Shown here: piece after piece, positions 1 through 5,857 of the stretch
Numbering within the stretch: the stretch's first letter is position 1
How the letters are laid out: every line of letters starts with the position of its first letter
Assembly (NCBI GenBank): GCA_022844575.1
Contig: JALHLL010000126.1
Span: 1-9,806 of the forward strand
Source: a bacterium
GTDB lineage: Bacteria > Bacteroidota > Ignavibacteria > Kapaibacteriales > UBA961
DNA length: 9,806 nt
Reading direction: 5' to 3'
Program-made: the position numbers and the translations under genes
The notes under the pieces: generated by a model
The model's input: only the letters and a program-made list of their open reading frames with translations
What the model was told of the DNA's origin: nothing
The model's database searches: none

Positions 1-102
1 AATCAGGGTGCGGAATCCTCGATAAGCTATTTAATGGCAAGATTAGCGATTGAAAAGATGTTCATACTGTCGCCGACTACAAAAAGTGTTCTTGTATCAT
101 AG
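1..102 (+). CDS. C-terminal fragment, probable glycosyltransferase
   Basis: The first frame is open from base 1 to a TAG at 100-102 and gives 33 residues beginning NQGAESSISYLMARLAIEKM. The start lies outside the window. From memory, an asparagine-glutamine-glycine-alanine-glutamate-serine motif followed by a leucine/alanine-rich helix occurs near the C-terminus of a group of bacterial glycosyltransferases, often encoded with other carbohydrate-active enzymes. The assignment rests on that short motif only, so the gene end is better supported than the function. No T-rich terminator follows; a weak hairpin (GGGAA/TTCCC, 130-142) lies 28 bp downstream. Confidence 0.5.
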   Translation, partial: NQGAESSISYLMARLAIEKMFILSPTTKSVLVS

Positions 103-423
103 CCCAATTAAAAACCATATACCTTAAGCGGGAAAGATTCCCAATCAATCCTGTGCCGTACAGTGTTCAATACCGAGAAAGGAAAGAAAAACTGTTCTAT
201 TATGGTACAGTATGCTTCGCGCCAACAGTTGATATACACATTAGCCATACATTCGGTGCCGCTTTATAAATCTGCTTTTTTGCCCGCCACCCCTACAGTA
301 AAGCAATAAGTATGATCACACCATAGTAAACAAAGTACTTCATGTACCTTTTCAGCAAAACGGGTACGGAAATTGTATCGAATGGGATTCTATAGTGGTA
401 TGGCTCACATAACATATTGTAAA
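103..423. other. Gene-free stretch upstream of the four-gene cluster
   Basis: These 321 bases contain no frame that reads like a protein on either strand. I see only the small hairpin at 130-142 and no clear promoter: the Bacteroidota-type pair (TTTG at -33, TAnnTTTG at -7) was not found at a credible spacing before the VOC gene. A TTG at 373 could extend the VOC frame leftward, but the extra residues do not fit that fold. The promoter of the downstream cluster presumably lies here. Confidence 0.4.
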
Positions 424-804
424 ATGAAACTTTATAGAATTATTCTGCCTGTACGAGATATCGACAAGGCAAGCGCCTTTTATGGGCATATATTTAATCT
501 TCCCGGTGAACGTGTATCGAGCGGAAGGCATTATTTTGATTTGGAAGGTACGATATTGGCTGTGTATGACCCCATAGCCGATGGTGATAATGCCGGCAGG
601 GATTGGGTATTTCATGAGAGTCAATTTATTTATATCTCCACTGATAATCTTGAAGATGTTCATAGAAAATTTCTGGATTCCGATAGCGATTACGTAGAAG
701 AAAGTATTAAAAGAAGACCATGGGGTGAGCGTAGTTTTTATGTGCATGACCCCTTTGGCAATCTGATGTGTTTTGTTGATAAAAGAACCGTATTTACCGG
801 ATAA
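424..804 (+). CDS. VOC (glyoxalase/bleomycin-resistance/dioxygenase) superfamily protein
   Basis: A 126-residue protein, the normal length for a single-chain VOC protein made of two beta-alpha-beta-beta-beta halves. The first half begins at once with KLYRIILPVRDIDKASAFYG (residues 2-21); the second ends with the typical RSFYVHDPFGNLMCFVD stretch (103-119). I chose the ATG at 424 because VOC domains normally start a few residues before the first strand; the TTG at 373 and the ATGs at 382 and 400 only add an atypical leader. The Glu that usually follows the GN motif as a metal ligand (GNxxE) is Cys116, and no His is seen in the first strand, so it may not be a standard metal-dependent lyase; drug-binding family members also lack these ligands. 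It is the first gene of a tight cluster, 22 bp before the GNAT gene. No Shine-Dalgarno sequence is visible. The substrate is unknown. Confidence 0.85.
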   Translation: MKLYRIILPVRDIDKASAFYGHIFNLPGERVSSGRHYFDLEGTILAVYDPIADGDNAGRDWVFHESQFIYISTDNLEDVHRKFLDSDSDYVEESIKRRPWGERSFYVHDPFGNLMCFVDKRTVFTG

Positions 805-826
805 ATTCACTACACATAAAGCATAT

Positions 827-1273
827 ATGGATATCGAAATTAAGCAGTTGCTGACTGATGATATTTCATTGTTCACCGATTTGATTTATCTTTTTGAACA
901 TGTTTTCGAAATGGAAAATTTTCAGATTCCATCACAGAAACATCTGCAAAGTGTACTCGATAATAAAGACTTTTTTGCCATAGTTGCCATAAAGGATAAT
1001 AGAGTAGTGGGCGGATTAACCGTATATATTTTACATCAATATTATTATGAAAAGCCACTTGCCTATATATACGACCTTGCCGTTTCCATACAATTGCAAA
1101 GGCAAGGAATCGGCAAACGTTTAATTGACTTTACGAATACATTATGTAAAGAAAAAGGGTATGAGGAAGTTTTTGTACAGGCGGAAAAAGAGGATGAGCA
1201 TGCCGTGGATTTTTACCGTTCAACAAATGCTGCCGAAAAAGATGTTTCGCATTTTTATTATTCATTTATATAA
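827..1273 (+). CDS. GNAT N-acetyltransferase, AAC(3)-I-like
   Basis: A 148-residue cytoplasmic acetyltransferase of the GNAT fold that would transfer an acetyl group from acetyl-CoA. The acetyl-CoA binding motif A is visible as YDLAV (82-86) followed by QRQGIG (91-96, matching Q/R-x-x-G-x-G/A). From memory the overall pattern matches AAC(3)-I aminoglycoside 3-N-acetyltransferases: an N-terminal LFEHVF helix, FFAIVAI...VVGGLTVYIL (49-69), IYDLAV, then VQAEKEDEHAVDFY (117-130) and a SHFYYS end. The similarity is moderate, so another amine substrate is possible. The frame opens at a TTG (773) overlapping the VOC gene, but the ATG at 827 puts the start just before the first GNAT strand. It lies 22 bp after VOC and 9 bp before the beta-lactamase gene, implying co-transcription. 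No Shine-Dalgarno sequence is apparent. Confidence 0.85.
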   Translation: MDIEIKQLLTDDISLFTDLIYLFEHVFEMENFQIPSQKHLQSVLDNKDFFAIVAIKDNRVVGGLTVYILHQYYYEKPLAYIYDLAVSIQLQRQGIGKRLIDFTNTLCKEKGYEEVFVQAEKEDEHAVDFYRSTNAAEKDVSHFYYSFI

Positions 1274-1282
1274 TAAGCTATA

Positions 1283-2029
1283 ATGCTTCTGCGCAAATTT
1301 CCATACTGCTTTATATTAGGTGTTTTACTTTTAACGGTATTCGGAAATTACAGTATGGTAGGGCAGAACCTACAGAACACATTAAAGATTGAACAAGTAA
1401 CGGGTGATTTTTATGTATATACAACGTATAAAAATCTGAACGGTTATCCTTTCCCTTCCAATAGTGTTTATATTGTTACGGAAGCAGGCATAGTATTGTT
1501 CGATACCCCATGGGATACCACACAATGTGGGCCACTATTGGATAGTATATATAATAAACATCATAAAAAAGTGATTATGTGCATAGTTACTCATTTTCAT
1601 GATGACAGAACTGCAGGGCTTCACTATTTTAAAAATAAGGGAATAAAAACACTGAGCAGCAAACAAACGTATTTATTGGGTAAAAGCAGAAATGAAAAAA
1701 CGGCTGAATATTATTTTATAGGCGATACGGTACTGAAAATAGGGCAATATACTTTTAATACATACTATGCAGGAAAAGGACATAGTGATGACAATATAGT
1801 GATATGGTGCGGTAAGAGTAATTTTCTTTATGGCGGCTGTTTGGTTAAAAGCACCGAAAATGAAGGATTGGGGAATATAGCCGATGCGAATATTAAAGAA
1901 TGGAAAAAAACAATAAGAACATTGATAAAGAAATATCCGAATGTACTTTATATTATACCCGGACATTTCGATTGGCACGATAACAGTTCTTTGCAACACA
2001 CTCTGAAACTTCTCGATAAACACAAATAG
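1283..2029 (+). CDS. bla: Subclass B1 metallo-beta-lactamase
   Basis: A 248-residue secreted zinc hydrolase expected to open beta-lactam rings, carbapenems included in this family. A hydrophobic segment (about 8-20) after Arg4-Lys5 looks like a signal peptide for export to the periplasm. All B1 ligands are present: HFHDD gives His104, His106 and Asp108; GKGHSDDN gives His167; GGCLVKS gives Cys186; IPGHFDW gives His228. The B1 substrate-binding Lys (Lys189) and Asn (Asn198 in LGNIADANI) are also there. DTPWDTTQ (74-81) and the length resemble flavobacterial BlaB/IND enzymes and Bacteroides CcrA. Cys186 argues against B3 and the intact HxHxD against B2. It sits 9 bp after the GNAT gene and 14 bp before the methyltransferase gene. 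No mobile-element ends, attC site or Shine-Dalgarno sequence are visible. Confidence 0.93.
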   Translation: MLLRKFPYCFILGVLLLTVFGNYSMVGQNLQNTLKIEQVTGDFYVYTTYKNLNGYPFPSNSVYIVTEAGIVLFDTPWDTTQCGPLLDSIYNKHHKKVIMCIVTHFHDDRTAGLHYFKNKGIKTLSSKQTYLLGKSRNEKTAEYYFIGDTVLKIGQYTFNTYYAGKGHSDDNIVIWCGKSNFLYGGCLVKSTENEGLGNIADANIKEWKKTIRTLIKKYPNVLYIIPGHFDWHDNSSLQHTLKLLDKHK

Positions 2030-2043
2030 AAATTGTTTAATTT

Positions 2044-2844
2044 ATGATATCAATTGCCATGATACCCAAATACGACACTATAGGCATAGGATATAATACG
2101 ACCAGAAAAGCCGACCCATATCTTACAGAAAAAATTATACAACACCTGCAACCCCACACTGAGGGAACATATCTTGAGATAGGGTGTGGTACGGGTAATT
2201 ATACGATAGCTCTTCAGGAAAAGGGTTTTCACCTGATAGGCATTGATCCCTCGGTGGAAATGTTATCGAAGGCACAGGAAAGAAATAAAGACATTACGTG
2301 GCAGCAGGGTAAAGCCGAGTCTCTTGAATTACAGGATAATAGCATTGACGGTATTTTCGGTTTTCTTACTATTCACCATTGGTCGGATATGCAAAGAGGG
2401 TTCAGAGAAATATCAAGAGTGCTGAAACCCAATGGGAAAGTTGTTCTGTTCACATCCACACCGGAACAAATGCGCGGATATTGGCTTAATCATTATTTCC
2501 CGAATATGCTTGAGGCATCTATTAATCAGATGCCGTCACTCGGATATATTAATGAATCAATGCTCTATGCCAATATCGCATTAACCGCCACCGATACGTA
2601 TGCAATACATGAAGAGCTGGAAGATAACTTTTTATATTGCGGAAAAGTAAAGCCGGAATTGTATTTTTTTGAGGAAATAAGAAATGGTATTTCATCATTT
2701 TCATCGTTAGCGCATACAAACGAGGTGGAACAAGGGCTTATACATTTGGCTGCGGATATATATTCCGATACATTCGATCGGGTTACGAAGAAATACAACA
2801 ATGAGAATGATGATTACTTATTTGTGATTGCTCAGAAAAATTAA
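2044..2844 (+). CDS. Class I SAM-dependent methyltransferase (type 11)
   Basis: A 266-residue cytoplasmic protein with a Rossmann-type methyltransferase domain. The S-adenosylmethionine glycine loop is YLEIGCGTGNY (43-53); Asp68 in GIDPSVEML fits the acidic residue that binds the ribose; GFLTIHHWSD (106-115) is the motif IV region; and REISRVLKPNGKVVLF (121-136) is the post-motif helix and strand typical of UbiE/type 11 enzymes. The C-terminal third (about 140-262) is a family-specific substrate lid that I cannot assign. The frame can start at ATG 2044 or ATG 2059; homologues tend to begin near the second (MIPKYDTIG), and neither has a Shine-Dalgarno sequence. It is last in the four-gene cluster, 14 bp after the beta-lactamase gene. 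The substrate is unknown; nothing marks it as an rRNA methylase. Confidence 0.88.
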   Translation: MISIAMIPKYDTIGIGYNTTRKADPYLTEKIIQHLQPHTEGTYLEIGCGTGNYTIALQEKGFHLIGIDPSVEMLSKAQERNKDITWQQGKAESLELQDNSIDGIFGFLTIHHWSDMQRGFREISRVLKPNGKVVLFTSTPEQMRGYWLNHYFPNMLEASINQMPSLGYINESMLYANIALTATDTYAIHEELEDNFLYCGKVKPELYFFEEIRNGISSFSSLAHTNEVEQGLIHLAADIYSDTFDRVTKKYNNENDDYLFVIAQKN

Positions 2845-2851
2845 TAGCAGG

Positions 2852-2875
2852 GCTTATGTATGCGGTCACGTAAGC
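2852..2875 (+). terminator. Possible hairpin end of the four-gene cluster
   Basis: An 8-bp stem (GCTTATGT with ACGTAAGC, one G-U pair) encloses an 8-base loop and starts 8 bases after the methyltransferase stop. No T-run follows, so it is not a standard intrinsic terminator; it could be a 3'-end stabilising hairpin or chance. Confidence 0.25.
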
Positions 2876-2973
2876 GCTCACCTCATAAACAGTACTAACT
2901 TGTTCAACCTTCCGGTTTAACAACCGCAATTAGTACAGCTACCAATACTATACGTTCCACTGTGCAAAAGCAT

Positions 2974-2990
2974 AGGAGCGGCGCTCTCCT
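2974..2990. repeat. Small GC-rich inverted repeat
   Basis: AGGAGCGGCGCTCTCCT can fold as GAGC/GCTC around a GGC loop, with AGG...CCT extending the stem past a two-base bulge. It is the most GC-rich spot of the gene-free region. There is no T-run, so no terminator is claimed. Confidence 0.3.
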
Positions 2991-3414
2991 GCCGAAAGTA
3001 TCAGGTTAGTTATGCATAATCTTTACGGTAATACACTAACGCTGTCCTATTTGTCACCAACCTATTCGTACAAACGAACACCAAACTGATAGCGCAGGTA
3101 AACGAAAAACGTGATTTTCATAGCAAATTGTGAGGATATGTCAGTATGTTGACACACTATGTATGCCGTCTGCTATGTATATAAGTCTCCCCAAAACGCC
3201 CATATTGTAGATTAACTTACCCTCACGCAACGATAATATCAACCCGACTGATGGGCGGGAGAACAAGCCGTTATGTTTAACCCGTGAATTGGTAATTTCT
3301 TAAAAATAATGTACTTAGGTTGGTTTTGTTCTATTCGGTAATTGGGTGACTTTATGCTTATACGTTCACCGTAATGAGCAAAAGAAAGCACAAAGGTTCG
3401 CCACGAACGCAAAA

Positions 3415-3476
3415 CCGTATTGATTGTACAGGGTACCGGTACAAACCGCATTGATTGTAAATGGTACGGGTACAAA
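3415..3476. repeat. Tandem direct repeat, 2 x 31 bp
   Basis: Two adjacent 31-base units (3415-3445 and 3446-3476) match at 27 of 31 positions, and the first 7 bases of a third unit follow (3477-3483). Each unit begins CCGYATTGATTGTA and ends GGTACAAA, and the first contains the palindrome GGTACC. The copies are too few and have no spacers, so this is not CRISPR. It could be a replication-slippage repeat or a paired protein-binding site upstream of the secreted-protein genes. Confidence 0.8.
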
Positions 3477-3629
3477 CCGCATTTTTCCGGGAAACGAATT
3501 GGCATAAACTCATTTTTTTTTCGTGAAAAGAATTGGTGAAATTGCATTCGGAAAACAAAGAGACTTTGAAATAAAAAATAGACAAGCTTTTATAAAGCAT
3601 TGTGTTTTTGAATCGAAAGTCTTTTGAGT

Positions 3630-3746
3630 ATTCCTGCAAACTCATTTTTTCATGCAAAAGATATACATACTGCCTGCGGTATGTATATCTTTAGTATAGA
3701 TGTAAATGAGAAAAGAAAACAAGAGAAGTTTGTTGTAATGAAATGA
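3630..3746 (+). pseudogene. Decayed T9SS C-terminal sorting-domain remnant
   Basis: Read from 3630 this frame gives IPAN, an inserted SFFHAK, DIHTACGMYIFS, then IDVNEKRKQEKFVVMK and a TGA at 3744-3746. It parallels the tail of the next gene (IPA...DIHTLPAGMYIFS, then MDVNGKRKQEKFIVMR). The DNA from 3681 to 3740 is very close to the 3' end of that gene. Two small deletions (two bases and one base) turn TLPAG into TACG while keeping the outer frames in register. No start codon, signal peptide or upstream domain remains, and a TGA at 3609-3611 closes the frame. It is best read as the leftover of a lost paralogue or of a partial duplication. Confidence 0.75.
3657..3692. repeat. Perfect 14-bp inverted repeat (hairpin)
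   Basis: AAAGATATACATAC (3657-3670) and GTATGTATATCTTT (3679-3692) are exact reverse complements around the 8-base loop TGCCTGCG. It lies about 95 bp before the start of the 670-residue secreted protein, so it would fall in its leader if transcription starts upstream. The intact sorting-domain copies carry a shorter, 11-bp version. Confidence 0.85.
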
Positions 3747-3774
3747 AATCTGATAACTAAAGAAAATTAATAAT

Positions 3775-3779
3775 AAGGA
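3775..3779 (+). promoter_or_regulatory. Ribosome binding site AAGGA
   Basis: AAGGA lies 8 bases before the ATG at 3788 and supports that start. It contrasts with the four-gene cluster, where no gene has such a site. Confidence 0.65.
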
Positions 3780-3787
3780 CACACTAT

Positions 3788-5800
3788 ATGAAAATAATAA
3801 TAGGAACTATTATTACACTACTGATAGGAATTACACCCGTATTCGCCGCGCAGTGGGAGCGCATAAATAATGGTCTGTGGGGAAGTCGAGCTGAACGAAT
3901 TGTAGGTACGGAAAAGGTAATATATGCAACTACTCGATATGCGGATGATTATTATTCTACCGACAAAGGAATGAACTGGAGGAAAATGAATAATTCTTTC
4001 GATTTTGAAATTATAAATGTAAAAGATGATTATGTATTCGCACGAAAAAGTGACGGGGGTTTTATTGTTTCTTACGATATGGGATTGAGTTGGGTAAAAG
4101 AAAAAAACATGCTTACAGATAGTGTAGTAATTGCAGTGGAGTTTATCGAAGAAAAAGTATACGCTATTACTCTTAAGGGAAATATTTTTACTTCGTCTGA
4201 TAATGGAATCACATGGAATTTATTTAGCGAAAGTATTAAGAATGATAAGGCTCATGCTATAAAGTCGGTTAATGGCAGTATTGTTGTCGCCACCTATAAA
4301 GGTATATTGGTCACAAGCGATTACGGTAAAACATGGGAAAACTCATTATCAGGAATTTATAACCTAAAATCAGATGATAAAACAATTCTCGCTTATAACG
4401 AAGAGATAATTCAGAAAAGTACGAATGGGAAGAACTGGGTTGATTTCCGATTACTTTCTTACACATCAATAAGAAATGTTGAGATAAAAGGTGAAAATAT
4501 TTATGTTTTATGTGATCAGGGTTTCTTAGCCGGAAGTATGAATGCCGGAAATATAGTTCATACATCGCTACCAAACGGAAGAGTGTTATCGTTTAAAATA
4601 ATTAATGGTGTCTTTTATTGTTTAACTTTTAATGTCATATATGCTTCTGACAATGATTGCAAGACATGGAGTGAGAGAGTAACAGGAATGGAATACATCG
4701 GTATTTCAGCAATATGTAAAAACAATAAAAATGTATACGCCTATAATGGAGTTGAGCCAAGATTGTTTGTAAGCTCGGATAATGGTAATAATTGGAATCA
4801 ATATCGATATGAAATAGTTAATCAAGGAGATTTAGTAGAAAAAATTGTCGCAAATGACAGTATAATCGTACTATATACATATCATGATACATATATATCG
4901 AATGATAATGGAAAATCATGGAGACAGGTACACGATGTAAAGTATATAAAAGATGTCCTTATCGTAGGGAGTAAAATTTACCTTTTTAATAGTGAACTAA
5001 ATTATTATGTTTCATCAGATGGGGGGCGGAAATGGGTACTCCACGAGGATATGAAGGACTGTGTGTATTTTTATACAAGTGCGCAAAATGGTAATAGTGT
5101 GTATGTAAGTGCAGAAACCGCTTTCTATGTTTCTGATGACTACGGAGAAAGCTGGAAAGCAAAAAAAGTACCGATGAATAATGAACTGAATATACAATGT
5201 CTTGCCTTTGATGATGAGAATATTTATGCAGGTTCCTTTAAAGGATGTATAATGTTTAGTAGTAATAAAGGGGACTCATGGGATATACTGCGCAAAGGAG
5301 AAGAGAATGAAAAGATAACTTCAATAGTGTTTGCTCATAATATTCTTATAGCACTATCAAGGGTGAAAGGAATAATATTCAGTACCGATAAAGGAATAAC
5401 GTGGAATGAAATAAATAATGGGCTGCATAATAATAGAGTGACGAATTTGATATCCATTGACGATTATGTTTTTGCCTCTACTGACTTAGGTATGTTCCGT
5501 CTCGATATGAGTACACTTACCTCTTTAGAAGATAATTCGGAACGGGTAAGTGCATCGCCGATAATGATAAGCCCTAATCCGGCGAATGATTATTGCACTG
5601 TACAATTACATACAAGTACGGAACAAAATTTACAATATGTACTTACATCACAATTAGGCGAAATTGTACAGCAAGGTATTATTCCGGCACATACACATTC
5701 TTATACAATAGATATACATACCTTGCCTGCGGGTATGTATATTTTTAGTATGGATGTAAATGGAAAAAGAAAACAAGAGAAATTTATTGTAATGCGATAA
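3788..5800 (+). CDS. Secreted multi-Asp-box beta-propeller protein with T9SS sorting tail
   Basis: A 670-residue protein. Residues 1-20 form a signal peptide (hydrophobic core IIIGTIITLLIGI, cleavage after VFA). Asp-boxes (S/T-x-D-x-G-x-x-W) recur about every 40 residues, at 57, 95, 136, 176, 211, 287, 329, 371, 409, 449, 491 and 532; SMNAGNIV at 250 sits where the missing one is due. That makes 13 blade-like slots, as in BNR/sialidase-type or Ycf48-like propellers, possibly two propellers in one chain. The tail (about 592-670) is a T9SS type A sorting domain: SPNPAND, LGEIVQQG, then IDIHTLPAGMYIF. It is expected to be released or anchored at the cell surface after tail cleavage. No catalytic residues are recognised; adhesion or ligand binding is possible. 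The Shine-Dalgarno sequence at 3775 supports the start. The next gene follows 57 bp later. Confidence 0.9.
   Translation: MKIIIGTIITLLIGITPVFAAQWERINNGLWGSRAERIVGTEKVIYATTRYADDYYSTDKGMNWRKMNNSFDFEIINVKDDYVFARKSDGGFIVSYDMGLSWVKEKNMLTDSVVIAVEFIEEKVYAITLKGNIFTSSDNGITWNLFSESIKNDKAHAIKSVNGSIVVATYKGILVTSDYGKTWENSLSGIYNLKSDDKTILAYNEEIIQKSTNGKNWVDFRLLSYTSIRNVEIKGENIYVLCDQGFLAGSMNAGNIVHTSLPNGRVLSFKIINGVFYCLTFNVIYASDNDCKTWSERVTGMEYIGISAICKNNKNVYAYNGVEPRLFVSSDNGNNWNQYRYEIVNQGDLVEKIVANDSIIVLYTYHDTYISNDNGKSWRQVHDVKYIKDVLIVGSKIYLFNSELNYYVSSDGGRKWVLHEDMKDCVYFYTSAQNGNSVYVSAETAFYVSDDYGESWKAKKVPMNNELNIQCLAFDDENIYAGSFKGCIMFSSNKGDSWDILRKGEENEKITSIVFAHNILIALSRVKGIIFSTDKGITWNEINNGLHNNRVTNLISIDDYVFASTDLGMFRLDMSTLTSLEDNSERVSASPIMISPNPANDYCTVQLHTSTEQNLQYVLTSQLGEIVQQGIIPAHTHSYTIDIHTLPAGMYIFSMDVNGKRKQEKFIVMR
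5657..5752 (+). repeat. Dispersed sorting-tail DNA repeat, copy A
   Basis: This 96-base coding segment (LGEIVQQG to YIFSM) matches copy C (9556-9651) at 92 of 96 bases. Its last 50 bases (5703-5752) are identical in copies A, B and C. It contains an 11-bp inverted repeat, ATATACATACC (5712-5722) with GGTATGTATAT (5732-5742), around a 9-base loop. Confidence 0.9.
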
Positions 5801-5847
5801 AGATAAAAGAAAATGAAAAATTACATAAATGATATGCCCGATTTTAT

Positions 5848-5851
5848 GGAG
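5848..5851 (+). promoter_or_regulatory. Ribosome binding site GGAG
   Basis: GGAG lies 6 bases before the ATG at 5858 and, with the signal peptide starting there, favours that start over the in-frame ATG at 5813, which has no such site. Confidence 0.6.
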
Positions 5852-5857
5852 AAAACT

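Larger units (their letters stand above)
2845..3787. other. 943-bp region without an intact gene
   Basis: No convincing protein is read on either strand. The minus-strand frames at 3239-3547 and 3358-3657 lack recognisable domains and are rich in Cys, Phe and Arg, as non-coding frames often are. Bases 2881-3060 have 76 G/C of 180 (42%), against 56 of 180 (31%) within the next gene at 4681-4860, the reverse of the usual intergenic pattern. The stretch holds hairpins near 2852 and 2974, a 31-bp tandem repeat (3415-3476), imperfect copies of an AAACTCATTTTTT-type sequence, and a decayed T9SS tail (3630-3746). The promoter of the secreted-protein block must lie here or in the decayed tail, but I could not identify it. 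Confidence 0.5.

Noticed and set aside
373..423. TTG start extending the VOC protein by 17 residues
   Set aside because: The VOC fold begins directly after ATG 424; the extension adds an atypical leader and has no ribosome binding site.
352..876. 174-residue minus-strand frame opposite the VOC gene
   Set aside because: It lies opposite the well-supported VOC gene and the start of the GNAT gene, has no recognisable domain, and is rich in Ile, Tyr and Ser as expected of an antisense frame.
424..2844. Integron cassette array
   Set aside because: The gaps between genes are 9-22 bp, too short for attC sites, and no GTTRRRY-type core sites or integrase gene are seen.
2915..2945. tRNA-like GTTCAAC near 2920
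   Set aside because: No matching five-base T-stem, acceptor stem or anticodon arm can be drawn around it.
3415..3476. CRISPR array
   Set aside because: There are only two adjoining units without spacers and no cas genes.
3239..3657. Two minus-strand frames in the gene-free region
   Set aside because: They repeat short peptides because of the direct repeats below them, overlap each other, and show no domain or ribosome binding site.
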